Below are positions 42,093-50,779 of a stretch of DNA of 64,000 nucleotides, piece after piece. The notes under the pieces were generated by a model. That model saw nothing but the letters and a program-made list of their open reading frames with translations. It did no database searches and had not been told where the DNA came from. This DNA is from Rubrivivax sp. GTDB lineage: Bacteria > Pseudomonadota > Gammaproteobacteria > Burkholderiales > Burkholderiaceae_C. The position numbers and the translations under genes are program-made. The stretch covers positions 1 through 64,000 of the forward strand of contig JAURZK010000064.1 of assembly GCA_030653505.1 (NCBI GenBank). Reading direction: 5' to 3'. Each line of letters opens with the position of its first letter. The first letter of the stretch is position 1.

Positions 42093-43942
42093 GCCCGGGC
42101 CCCTGCGCGGTGGGTGGTGGACTGGTGTGATGGATTGGGCCCGCGGCAGCCCGGGCCGGCCTTGGTGGTGAGCAGCAGGAACTTCTGCATGTCCCAGGCG
42201 CCGGTGGGGCAGCGTTCGGCGCACAGGCCGCAGTGCAGGCAGACGTCCTCGTCCTTGACCATCACGCGTGCCGTCTTCAGCGCCGGGCTGACGTAGAGCG
42301 CCTGATCGAGGTTGTTCGAAGGCGCCTTCAGCCGCGTGCGCAGTTCGGGTTCTTCAGCGGGCGCCGTGAAGGTGATGCAGTCGGTGGGGCAGATGTCGAC
42401 GCAGGCGTCGCACTCGATGCACAGCTTGTCGGCGAACACGGTCTGCACGTCGCAGTTCAGGCAGCGTTCGGCTTCCTTGAAGGCGACCGCGGCGTCGAAG
42501 CCGAGTTCGACCTCGACGCGGATGCTGGCCAGCGCCTTCTCGGCCGCGGCCCAGGGCACCTTGTTGCGCAGGTCGTCGCTGGGCGCGTTGTCGTAGCTCC
42601 ACTCGTGGATGCCCATCTTCTGCGACACCAGGTTGACCATCGGTGGCGGCCGGTTGGCCACCGGTTCGCCGTGCAGGAAGCGGTCGATGCTCACGGCCGC
42701 CTCGTGGCCGTGAGCCCCCGCGGTGATGATGTTCTTGGGGCCGAAGGCGGCGTCGCCGCCGAAGAAGATGTGGGGCACCGTCGACTGCAGGGTCTGCGGG
42801 TCGAGCTTGGGCAGACCCCACTTGTCGAACTGGATGCCGCTGCCGCGTTCGATCCAGGGGAAGGCGTTTTCCTGCCCCACCGCCACCAGCACCTCGTCGC
42901 AGGGCAGCACCACGTCGCGTTCGCCGGTCGGCACCAGGCTGCGGCGGCCTTCTTCGTCGTAGACGGCCTTGACGATCTCGAAGCTCATGCCGGTGAGCTT
43001 GCCGCCTTCGTGCAGGTAGGCCTTGGGCACGTGGTAGTTCAGGATCGGGATGCCCTCGTGCAGCGCGTCTTCCTTCTCCCAGGGGCTGGCCTTCATCTCG
43101 TCGAAGCCCGAGCGCACCACCACCTTCACGTCCTTGGCGCCCAGGCGGCGTGCCGAACGGCAGCAGTCCATCGCGGTGTTGCCGCCGCCGAGCACGAGCA
43201 CACGCTTCTTCACGCTGGTGATGTGCTGGAAGGACACGCTGGACAGCCAGTCGATGCCCACGTGGATGTCGGCCGCGGCCTCCTTGCGGCCGGGCAGCAC
43301 GAGGTCGCGCCCGCGGGGTGCACCGCAGCCGACGAAGATGGCGTCGTAGCCGTGGTCCATCAGCGCCTGCATCGAGTCGACACGGTGGCCCGACTTGAAG
43401 TCGACGCCCAGGGCCATGATGTAGCCGGTCTCTTCGTCGATGACTTCTTCGGGCAGGCGGAAACGCGGGATCTGCGTGCGGATGAAGCCGCCGGCCTTCT
43501 TCTCGCCGTCGAACACCGTCACCGCATAACCCTGCGTGGCGAGGTCGCGCGCCACCGTCAGCGAAGACGGCCCGGCACCCACGCAGGCCACGCGCTTGCC
43601 GTTGGGCGGCAGCGGCGTGGGCATCTGCGCCTTGACACCATCGACAGCCTTGAAGTCGGCCGCGACCCGCTTCAGCCGGCAGATGGCCACCGGTTCGGGC
43701 TTGACGGCGTTGGCTTCCTCGACGCGGCCGCGCCGGCAGGCCGGTTCACAGGGGCGGTCGCAGGTGCGGCCGAGCACGCCGGGAAAGACGTTGCTCACCC
43801 AGTTGACCATGTAGGCGTCGTCGTATCGGCCCTGGGCGATGAGCCGGATGTATTCCGGCACGGGGGTGTGGGCCGGGCAGGCCCATTGGCAGTCCACGAC
43901 CTTGTGGAAATAGGTCGGGTCCGCGATGTTCGTCGGCTGCAA
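42089..43942 (-). CDS. korC: GltD/Nfn-type FAD-NAD(P) oxidoreductase with two C-terminal [4Fe-4S] motifs (KorC-like)
   Basis: A 617-residue electron-transfer flavoprotein. N-terminal Cys pairs (CQWACPAH, CDRPCEPACRRG) are the GltD-type iron-sulfur region; FAD site VACVGAGPSSLTVA and NADP-type site VLVLGGGNTAMD; a GGDAAFGPKN loop; and two ferredoxin motifs CIECDACVDICP and CLHCGLCAERCP near the C-terminus. Start is TTG 43942, with CAGGAG seven bases upstream; the open frame before it gives no homologous residues. It would pass electrons between KorAB, its clusters and NAD(P). The three genes are coupled by 4-base overlaps. Confidence 0.87.
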   Translation of the reverse strand: MQPTNIADPTYFHKVVDCQWACPAHTPVPEYIRLIAQGRYDDAYMVNWVSNVFPGVLGRTCDRPCEPACRRGRVEEANAVKPEPVAICRLKRVAADFKAVDGVKAQMPTPLPPNGKRVACVGAGPSSLTVARDLATQGYAVTVFDGEKKAGGFIRTQIPRFRLPEEVIDEETGYIMALGVDFKSGHRVDSMQALMDHGYDAIFVGCGAPRGRDLVLPGRKEAAADIHVGIDWLSSVSFQHITSVKKRVLVLGGGNTAMDCCRSARRLGAKDVKVVVRSGFDEMKASPWEKEDALHEGIPILNYHVPKAYLHEGGKLTGMSFEIVKAVYDEEGRRSLVPTGERDVVLPCDEVLVAVGQENAFPWIERGSGIQFDKWGLPKLDPQTLQSTVPHIFFGGDAAFGPKNIITAGAHGHEAAVSIDRFLHGEPVANRPPPMVNLVSQKMGIHEWSYDNAPSDDLRNKVPWAAAEKALASIRVEVELGFDAAVAFKEAERCLNCDVQTVFADKLCIECDACVDICPTDCITFTAPAEEPELRTRLKAPSNNLDQALYVSPALKTARVMVKDEDVCLHCGLCAERCPTGAWDMQKFLLLTTKAGPGCRGPNPSHQSTTHRAGARA

Positions 43943-44062
43943 TGTCGTCTCCTGGGCCTGCGCGCGTGGGGGGTCTGGCACAGGTAGGCCCGAGTCTACC
44001 CAGTGCACCGGGCCAGACAAGGCGGGCACACACGCGGTTTGCACCGCCCATGAGATGCGTCA

Positions 44063-44088
44063 ACCCGGCCGCTTGCAGGCGGCCGGGT
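44063..44088. terminator. Hairpin ending the upstream nfn-kor operon
   Basis: Perfect 10-bp stem ACCCGGCCGC / GCGGCCGGGT (44063-44072 and 44079-44088) with loop TTGCAG, 48 bases downstream of the stop of the PFOR-like gene and before korC. There is no U-run on either side, so it is a strong structure but not a canonical intrinsic terminator. It marks the border between the two kor operons. Confidence 0.5.
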
Positions 44089-44135
44089 CTTCGTGAGGTG
44101 TGCACCCGCGCGCAGCTGCTGTTGCACGTCCTCGG

Positions 44136-46331
44136 TCAGCGGAAGGGCTCGGCGCGCGCGAGAAGTTCTTCCAGGCCGGACTCTTTCGGGTCACGGGGCT
44201 TGCCGGGGTGGATGATGGCCACCTGGCAGCTCTCTGCGGCCTCGACGAGCTGGCGGTAGCTGCCTGCGGTGATGTCCTTGATGTACGCCTGCTTGCGCTC
44301 GTCGTAGCCGAACAAACGGTCGTTGATGAGCTGGCATTCGTTGCAGCTGGGGCAGCGCGCGGTGTCTATCCAGGCCTCATCGCGCGAATGTTCAACCGCC
44401 GCGGCGGGCTCGGCCGCTGGCGCGGCTGGAGACCCTGCACCGGCTCCGGCAGCGACCCCTTGCTCGGCGGCCGGCGCCGCCGCCTGCGCGGCATCCCACG
44501 CCGCCTTCTCGCGCGCCAGCAGGCGCTCGGCGTGCGAATCGTGCACGCCGCCATGTTCCTGCAGGCGGTGCCACAGCAGCAGGCAGCGCTGCGTGGCCTG
44601 CATCAGTCGCGCGTCGACCAGCACACGCTGCAGCGTGTCGTGTTCGTCCACGGCCAGCACGTAGGGCAGGTGGCGGGCCGCGGCGGCCTCGTCCAGTGCC
44701 AGCCAGTCGGCGGCGGGCAGCAACGCGTCGCTCCAGCGTTCGCGCGGCACGAGCGCGAAGTGGGCCGCCTGGCGCGGGTCGCAGAGCATGAAGTCGGCGA
44801 AGGTGAAGGCGCAGCGCTCGCTGGCGCGCTGCAGCGCGGTGTCGGCGTAGTCCAGCGTCTCGACCGGCCAGTCGGCGTCGGCATGCGGGTTGTTCTCGAG
44901 CGAAAAACGTTCCGCCCAGTTGCTGCCGGCCGCAGCGTCGTAGCTGAAGCACGGGAAGGCGCGCGACTGCATCGCCGCCGCGGCATAGAGGTAAGCCGGC
45001 AGCGTGCCCACCGGGTCTTCGTCGCGCGCAAAGACGCTGAACAGCGAAGGGCCGCGGCAGGCCAGGCCCTGCGCGATGCGGCCGCGCAGCGCATGCAGGT
45101 TGGCGCTGGGCGCCTGCAGCACGAACATGCCGCCCAGGCCCATGGCCGTGGTCGCCAGCCGCGCGCTGCGCACGCCGAAGGCGTAGTGGCCGGTGCCGAT
45201 GGCGGCTTCTTCCAACAGGTCGTCGGTCTGCACCAGCACCTTCACCGGCAGGCCCGAAGACAGCAGGTCCATCAGCATCGCGTTCTCGGCCGCGTCGTTG
45301 CGGCCGGGCGGGATGCACACCAGGTAGTCAGGGAAACGCGCCAGGTCGTCGGGCGCCAGCGCGTGTTCGTCCATGGCCTCGAAGCTGAGGTCGTGCTCGG
45401 TTTCGATGTAGTGACCCTGCGCCTCGAGTTCGGCCACGGCGATCGCCTTTACGAGCGTTGCCACTTCGGGCAGGCGTTCGCGGAAGGCCGCGGCCGCTGC
45501 GGCGCAGTTGTCGAAGCTGAAGTTGTAGCCGGCCGCGGCGGTGTCATCGAGTTCGGGGGGCGCGTAGAAGCGCTGCGACTCCAGCACGGCCAGCGTGCGC
45601 AGCAGGCGTTCGCGCCGTGCCGGCGTCAGTTCGTCGTGAGGCACACCCTTGCCGACGATGCGCGACAGTGCGTCGAAGTCGAACTGCGCCTGGTGCGGGC
45701 CGCCCACCGAGGCCATCAGCGCCTGCGGCTGCCGGCCGGCCTGCGAATGGCTGTAGGCGGCACGCAGGATGTCCGACAGCTTGCGCACGAGGCGACCGAG
45801 GTCGGCATGGAACTGGCGCGCCTTGCGCCGTTGCGCAGCCTGCCAGGCGTGCGTCAGCAGCCGTGCCGGCATCTCGCGTGTGCAGCCGAGCACGGCACCG
45901 TCGGCCTGCAGCGCGGTGCCGGCCTGCGTCAGCACCTGCTCCAGTGTCTCGCCCGCCTGCGTGCCCAGGCGGGCGGCGGCGGCGTTCCACAGCTCGGCCA
46001 GGCTGCCTTGTGCGCCGTGGGCCACGGCAACGCGGATCTCGCGCTCCAGCTGCAGCGCATGGCGGCGCAGTCGCTCACCGTCGATGCCGCGCGGCGCCAC
46101 GTCCTTCAGCACGGCGTCGACCAGGCCCGACAGCGTGTGCACGAAGTCGGGCGCGCCGGGGCGCGTTTCCAGCACCAGCGGGAAGTCGTGGCGCAGCGCG
46201 GGCAGGTCGCGGTAGGGCGCCAGCAGCGCCGGGCGCAGGCCCATGCCGCTGATGGGCAGCACGCCGTCGCCGGCGCGCTTGGCGGTGAGGTGGAAGACCC
46301 GCTGGTCCTGGTGCCTGGTTTGTTTGTCCAT
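44136..46331 (-). CDS. Large protein with degenerate PFOR-like domain and one [4Fe-4S] motif
   Basis: A 731-residue protein, ATG 46331 preceded by GAGGGG. The first 300 residues are helical, ending in a YNFSFDNCAAA segment. Residues about 300-450 look like the TPP-domain part of pyruvate:ferredoxin oxidoreductase (LPVKVLVQTDDLLEE, then LATTAMGLGGMFVLQAPSAN, and RGPSLFSVFA), but the GDG TPP motif and catalytic Glu are not found. The C-terminus has a single ferredoxin-like cluster site: C660, C663, C666 (CPSCNEC) and C702 (ESCQVAIIHPG). It sits 13 bases after korB copy 2, the last gene of that operon. Likely an electron-transfer or scaffold partner of KorAB; the PFOR link is my alignment by eye. 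Confidence 0.65.
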   Translation of the reverse strand: MDKQTRHQDQRVFHLTAKRAGDGVLPISGMGLRPALLAPYRDLPALRHDFPLVLETRPGAPDFVHTLSGLVDAVLKDVAPRGIDGERLRRHALQLEREIRVAVAHGAQGSLAELWNAAAARLGTQAGETLEQVLTQAGTALQADGAVLGCTREMPARLLTHAWQAAQRRKARQFHADLGRLVRKLSDILRAAYSHSQAGRQPQALMASVGGPHQAQFDFDALSRIVGKGVPHDELTPARRERLLRTLAVLESQRFYAPPELDDTAAAGYNFSFDNCAAAAAAFRERLPEVATLVKAIAVAELEAQGHYIETEHDLSFEAMDEHALAPDDLARFPDYLVCIPPGRNDAAENAMLMDLLSSGLPVKVLVQTDDLLEEAAIGTGHYAFGVRSARLATTAMGLGGMFVLQAPSANLHALRGRIAQGLACRGPSLFSVFARDEDPVGTLPAYLYAAAAMQSRAFPCFSYDAAAGSNWAERFSLENNPHADADWPVETLDYADTALQRASERCAFTFADFMLCDPRQAAHFALVPRERWSDALLPAADWLALDEAAAARHLPYVLAVDEHDTLQRVLVDARLMQATQRCLLLWHRLQEHGGVHDSHAERLLAREKAAWDAAQAAAPAAEQGVAAGAGAGSPAAPAAEPAAAVEHSRDEAWIDTARCPSCNECQLINDRLFGYDERKQAYIKDITAGSYRQLVEAAESCQVAIIHPGKPRDPKESGLEELLARAEPFR

Positions 46332-46344
46332 CACGGCCCCTCGT

Positions 46345-47334
46345 TCATGCGGCGTGCTGCGCCTGGGTGTCTTCGTCGGGCCACACGGTGTACTTGTCGA
46401 ACTCGCGGTTCAGCCCGCTGCAGATGGTGGCGGGCGTGCGCATCTGGCCGGCGTTGCGCAGGTCTTCGTAGCAGGGTGCTTCGGGGTTGCGGTAGAGGAT
46501 GCCCACCGGGATGGGTTCTTCCATCGACGCGATCTCGCGCGCACGGTCGATGTCGATCGGGTCATGTTGACGCTGGTTGCGGTAGGCGCTGGACAGACTC
46601 GGGCTGAGCTGCAGGCCGTCCTTGTGCGTCAGCAGCATGGTGCGCTGCGGGTCGTGCAGCCAGGGGTCGAAGGCCTTGGGCATGAACTCGGGGCAGCGCT
46701 GCAGCACACGCACGAACGAGAAGCCGCGGTGCCTGAAGGCCGCGCGCACGATGTCGTAGAGCACCTCGGGCACCCAGTCGACGGCCTGCGCGATGAAGGA
46801 CGCGCCCTGCACGCCCAGCGACACCGTCAGCGGGTTCATCGGCTCGAGCATCGCGCCGTAGGGCGTGGTGTTGCTCTTCAGGCCCTTGGGGCTGGTCGGC
46901 GAGGCCTGCTTCTTTGTCAGCCCGTAGACGTGGTTGTCGTGCAGGATGACGGTGAGGTTCATGTTGTAGCGCAGCGCATGGATCCAGTGCGCCGCGCCGA
47001 TGCTGCAGCAGTCGCCGTCGCCGGTGCTCACGAACACATTCAGATCGGGCCGGGCCATCTTGATGCCCTCGGCCACCGGGAAGGCGCGGCCGTGGATGCC
47101 GTGGAAGCCGTAGGTCTTCATGTAGTGCGGCAGCCGGCTGCTGCAGCCGATGCCGGACACGAACACCGTGTTCTCGGGCGCCAGGTCTTCCTCGCTGCAC
47201 AGGCGCTGCATGGCGGCGAGGATGGCGTTGTCGCCACACCCGTTGCACCAGCGCGGCACGCCGCCCTGGTAGTCCTCAAGCGCGTGGTGCTCCTCGACGA
47301 GCTTGATGACACATTGACTGAGTGAGCGGCTCAT
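46345..47334 (-). CDS. korB: 2-oxoacid (probably 2-oxoglutarate):ferredoxin oxidoreductase, beta subunit, copy 2
   Basis: A 329-residue TPP-binding beta subunit. Ligands C30 and C33 (WCNGCGDNA) and C64 (GIGCSSRLP), TPP motif GDGDCCSIG with DNHVYGLTK after it, and a late Cys in LQRCPEF. It overlaps korA copy 2 by ATGA. Sequence is distinct from copy 1 (39-40 kb), so the two operons are not recent duplicates. Confidence 0.9.
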   Translation of the reverse strand: MSRSLSQCVIKLVEEHHALEDYQGGVPRWCNGCGDNAILAAMQRLCSEEDLAPENTVFVSGIGCSSRLPHYMKTYGFHGIHGRAFPVAEGIKMARPDLNVFVSTGDGDCCSIGAAHWIHALRYNMNLTVILHDNHVYGLTKKQASPTSPKGLKSNTTPYGAMLEPMNPLTVSLGVQGASFIAQAVDWVPEVLYDIVRAAFRHRGFSFVRVLQRCPEFMPKAFDPWLHDPQRTMLLTHKDGLQLSPSLSSAYRNQRQHDPIDIDRAREIASMEEPIPVGILYRNPEAPCYEDLRNAGQMRTPATICSGLNREFDKYTVWPDEDTQAQHAA

Positions 47335-49232
47335 GCGGCTTGCCCCTTGGTTAACAGTGCCTTGCGCACGACGCGGCAGATGTCGCCGGGCTTGATGGGC
47401 TGGCCGCGCGCTTCGCTCCAGCAGTCGATGTCGACGAGGAAACGTGCGCGCAGCATCATCGCCAGCGCCGAGTAGCGGCGGTTGTCCTCGTCGATCAGTT
47501 CGTCCTCGATCTTGTCTGACCAGTTGCCCTCGATGGTCATCACGTGGCGGAATCGCGCCAGGATCTCGCGTATGCCCGAGGGCATGGGCTGCAGGAAACG
47601 CAGGTGCATCGAACTGACGGCCAGGCCGTCGGCGCGCAGGCGTGTCACGGCTTCCTCGATGGCGCCCATGGTGCTGCCCCAGCCCACCAGCAGCATGTCG
47701 CCCTCGGGTGGGCCGAACACCGGCGGCGCCTTCAGCGTCTTCTGCAGCGCGGCCAGCTTCAGGCTGCGCGCGCGCAGGCCCTCTTCGTTGATCTTCGGGT
47801 CGTAGGCCACCTTGCTGGCGCGGTCGTGCGCCAGGCCGGTCAGCGTGTGCATGCCGCCGGGCTGGCCGGGCTGGAAGCGGCGCGACAGGCCGGTGACGGC
47901 GTCCCAGTCGTAGGGCTTGGCGCCGGGTGGCACCGGGGTCTGGTCGACAGGCGGCGCCAGCCAGTCCTCGCTGAACACCGGGCGCGGGAAGGGCTGCTGC
48001 GCGGTCGACAGGCTGGCGTCGGACAGCACCACCACCACCATGCCGAAGGTCTCGGCGATCTTGCGTGCGGTGATGACGGAGTAGAAGCAGTCCTCGATGC
48101 TGCACGGCGCCATCACGACCTTGGGCGCGTCGCCATGGCTGCCGAAGATGGTGGCCAGCGCGTCGCCCTGTTCGACCTTGGTCGGTTGCCCGGTGCTGGG
48201 GCCGCCGCGCTGCACGTTGACGACGACGAGCGGAATCTCGGCCATCACCGCCAGGCCGATGGCTTCCTGCTTGAGCGAATAACCCGGCCCCGAGGTGATG
48301 GTGACGGCGCACTTGCCGGCGTAGCTGGCGCCGATGGCAAAGGCGCAGGCGGCGATCTCGTCCTCGGCCTGGTGCACCAGGCCGCCGACCTTCTCGAAGA
48401 CCTCGCTGAGGTAGTGCGAAGCCGAGGTGGCCGGCGTGATCGGGTACATGGCGCAGATGTCCATGCCGGAGGCCATCACGCCCAATGCAACGGCGGTATT
48501 GCCGTTGATGACGATCTGCGCCTCTTTGGACTTCTGCGCCGGGATGCGGTACTTGAAGTCGAGGTGTGTTTCGCCCCAGGTCGCGCCGGCCTCGTAGAGC
48601 GCCACGTTGCTGGCGATGACCTTGGCGTCCTTCTTGCCGAAGATGCGCGCGATCTGCTCGCGGGCCAGTGCCGCATCCAGCCCGTACAGGTTGCACAGCA
48701 GCCCGAGCACGAACATGTTCTTGCCCTTGCGCGGGTCGGGCACGAGTTCCTTGCAGCGCAACTCGAAGGGCGCCTCGATGACCTTGAAGCCGTCCTTGCG
48801 CAGCGCCTCCACCGTCTTGCGGTAGCTGGCGACGATGGCCGCGTCGCGGTGTTCGCCCCACATGCTCTCGAGCAGGATGGTCGCGCCGGGTTTCAGTTCA
48901 CCCGCCTGCACGCGCCCGATCAGCACTTGCTCGTTGAAGGCCACGACGAGGTCGGTCTGGTCGCCGCCGTTCGTGATGCGCTCGGAGCCGATGCGGATGC
49001 GGATGCCGCTGGCACCGGCCACGCTGCGTGCCGGCGGCTGGATCTCGGCCGGGATGATCTCGGTCGTCCAGATGCCGTTGCCCATGCGCGCTGCAATTGC
49101 CGCCAGGCTCTGGCCGCAGCGCTGCGCACCTTCGCCCGAGTCGCTGATGACCTCGACGATGTGTTCGCTGATCGGCACGGCTGGCCGTGGTGTGCTGGTC
49201 GCCGGGCGCTCGAGGAGGGTGGTGTCGTTCAT
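47331..49232 (-). CDS. korA: 2-oxoacid (probably 2-oxoglutarate):ferredoxin oxidoreductase, alpha (gamma-alpha fused) subunit, copy 2
   Basis: A 633-residue gamma-alpha subunit. Gamma domain about 25-200 (EVISDSGEGAQRCGQSLAA), alpha domain from about 245 (AQIVINGNTAVALGVMASG, CAMYPITPATSASHYLSEVF, SGPGYSLKQEAIGLA, QRGGPSTGQPT). Nine bases separate it from the upstream NfnB-like gene. Predicted to form KorAB with the next gene, feeding electrons to ferredoxin. Confidence 0.9.
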   Translation of the reverse strand: MNDTTLLERPATSTPRPAVPISEHIVEVISDSGEGAQRCGQSLAAIAARMGNGIWTTEIIPAEIQPPARSVAGASGIRIRIGSERITNGGDQTDLVVAFNEQVLIGRVQAGELKPGATILLESMWGEHRDAAIVASYRKTVEALRKDGFKVIEAPFELRCKELVPDPRKGKNMFVLGLLCNLYGLDAALAREQIARIFGKKDAKVIASNVALYEAGATWGETHLDFKYRIPAQKSKEAQIVINGNTAVALGVMASGMDICAMYPITPATSASHYLSEVFEKVGGLVHQAEDEIAACAFAIGASYAGKCAVTITSGPGYSLKQEAIGLAVMAEIPLVVVNVQRGGPSTGQPTKVEQGDALATIFGSHGDAPKVVMAPCSIEDCFYSVITARKIAETFGMVVVVLSDASLSTAQQPFPRPVFSEDWLAPPVDQTPVPPGAKPYDWDAVTGLSRRFQPGQPGGMHTLTGLAHDRASKVAYDPKINEEGLRARSLKLAALQKTLKAPPVFGPPEGDMLLVGWGSTMGAIEEAVTRLRADGLAVSSMHLRFLQPMPSGIREILARFRHVMTIEGNWSDKIEDELIDEDNRRYSALAMMLRARFLVDIDCWSEARGQPIKPGDICRVVRKALLTKGQAA

Positions 49233-49241
49233 GGTGTTGCC

Positions 49242-50750
49242 TCAGGCCAGATGCACACGGGCGTAACCGCGCTCGCTGCGCGGGATGCCGAACAGGCGCG
49301 CGCCGGGGTCGTCACCGGGTGGCGTGTAGACGCCGTCGGTGTCGCGCAGGCCCAGGTAGGCTTTCATGCCGCGTGCGGCCTTGCGGCCGGCGCCCATGGC
49401 CTGGATCACGGTGGCGGCACCGGTGACGATGTCGCCACCGGCGTAAACGCCGGCGATCGAGGTCGCCAGGCTGTCGTCGGTCTCGATGTAGCCGCGCTTG
49501 TTCAGTTTCAGGCCCGAGGTCTGGCCCAGGATGGGGTTGGCGTTGGTGCCGATGGCGAAGACCACCATGTCGGTTTCGAGCTCGAAGGCACTGTCGGGCA
49601 CCGGCACCGGCTTGCGGCGCCCCGAGGCGTCGGGCTCGCCGAGTTCCATGCGTTCACAGCGCATGCCTCTCACGTTCTTCTTCTCGTCGCCCAGGAGTTC
49701 GAGTGGCGACGTCAGCCACAGGAACTCGATGCCTTCCTGCTGCGCGTGGTGGATCTCCTCGGCACGCGCCGGCGCTTCGGCGGCGCTGCGGCGGTAGACG
49801 CAGTAGACCTTCTCGGCGCCGACGCGCAGCGACACGCGCATGGCGTCCATCGCGGTGTTGCCGGCGCCGATGACGGCCACGCGTTTGCCGGGCTGCAGGG
49901 GTGTGTCGAAGGCCGGGAAGTCGCGCCCGCGCATGAGGTTGCAGCGCGTCAGCCATTCGTTGGCCGAGAGCACGCCGCCCAGCGATTCGCCCGGGATGCC
50001 CATGAAGCTGGGGTAACCCGCGCCGGTGCCGATGAACACGGCGTGGAAACCCATCTCACCCAGCATCTGCTCGACGGTGAAGAGGCGCCCCACCAGCGTG
50101 TTGCACTCGAACTTGATGCCCAGTTGCTGCAGCTTGCCGATCTCGACGTCGACCACGCTGTTGGGCAGGCGGAAGTCGGGGATGCCGTACTTCAGCACGC
50201 CGCCGGGTTCGTGGAAGGCCTCGAACACCGTCACTTCGCAGCCGGCCTTGGCCATGTCGGCCGCGCAGGCCATGCCGGCCGGGCCCGAGCCGACGATGCC
50301 GACCTTGAAGCGGGTGCGCTCGATGTAGGGGATGTTGGCCCAGCCCTCGGCGATGGCCATGTCGCCGACGTAGCGTTCCAGCCGGCCGATGGCCACCGGC
50401 TCCAGCGATTCACCCACCGTGCACACGCCCTCGCACTGGTTTTCCTGCGGGCAGACGCGGCCGCAGACGCTGGGCAGCAGGTTGGTGTCGGTGATGACGT
50501 CGTAGGCGCCGTGGAAGTTCTTGGCCTCGATCTTCTTGATGAAGCCGGGGATGTCTATGCCCACCGGGCAGCCGCGCACGCAGGGCTGGTCGGCGCAGTC
50601 CAGGCAGCGTTGGGCCTCGACCAGCGCGTCCTCGAGCCGGTAGCCCATGGCCACCTCGTCGAAGTTCGTCACACGTTGCTCGGGCGCCTGCTCGGGCATG
50701 GGCGTGCGCGCCTGCGGGATGCTGCGGATCGTCTTTTTCTTGGTGGCCAT
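49242..50750 (-). CDS. NfnB/GltD-like NAD(P)-dependent flavoprotein
   Basis: A 502-residue protein of the glutamate-synthase small subunit/NfnB family. N-terminal [4Fe-4S] Cys cluster (CLDCADQPCVRGCP and CGRVCPQENQCEG), FAD site VGIVGSGPAGMACA, NADP site VAVIGAGNTAMD, GGDIVTGAATV near the end. Start 50750 is preceded by GGAGAC. Nfn couples ferredoxin, NADH and NADPH (bifurcation) in anaerobes; here it is next to korA, so it likely passes KorAB electrons to NAD(P). Confidence 0.85.
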   Translation of the reverse strand: MATKKKTIRSIPQARTPMPEQAPEQRVTNFDEVAMGYRLEDALVEAQRCLDCADQPCVRGCPVGIDIPGFIKKIEAKNFHGAYDVITDTNLLPSVCGRVCPQENQCEGVCTVGESLEPVAIGRLERYVGDMAIAEGWANIPYIERTRFKVGIVGSGPAGMACAADMAKAGCEVTVFEAFHEPGGVLKYGIPDFRLPNSVVDVEIGKLQQLGIKFECNTLVGRLFTVEQMLGEMGFHAVFIGTGAGYPSFMGIPGESLGGVLSANEWLTRCNLMRGRDFPAFDTPLQPGKRVAVIGAGNTAMDAMRVSLRVGAEKVYCVYRRSAAEAPARAEEIHHAQQEGIEFLWLTSPLELLGDEKKNVRGMRCERMELGEPDASGRRKPVPVPDSAFELETDMVVFAIGTNANPILGQTSGLKLNKRGYIETDDSLATSIAGVYAGGDIVTGAATVIQAMGAGRKAARGMKAYLGLRDTDGVYTPPGDDPGARLFGIPRSERGYARVHLA

Positions 50751-50779
50751 CGATGTGTCTCCGGATCGATGTGGCGGGC

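Noticed and set aside
44100-46607. 835-codon plus-strand frame opposite the PFOR-like gene
   Set aside because: No homology, start or ribosome site; antisense to a protein with a recognisable [4Fe-4S] motif.
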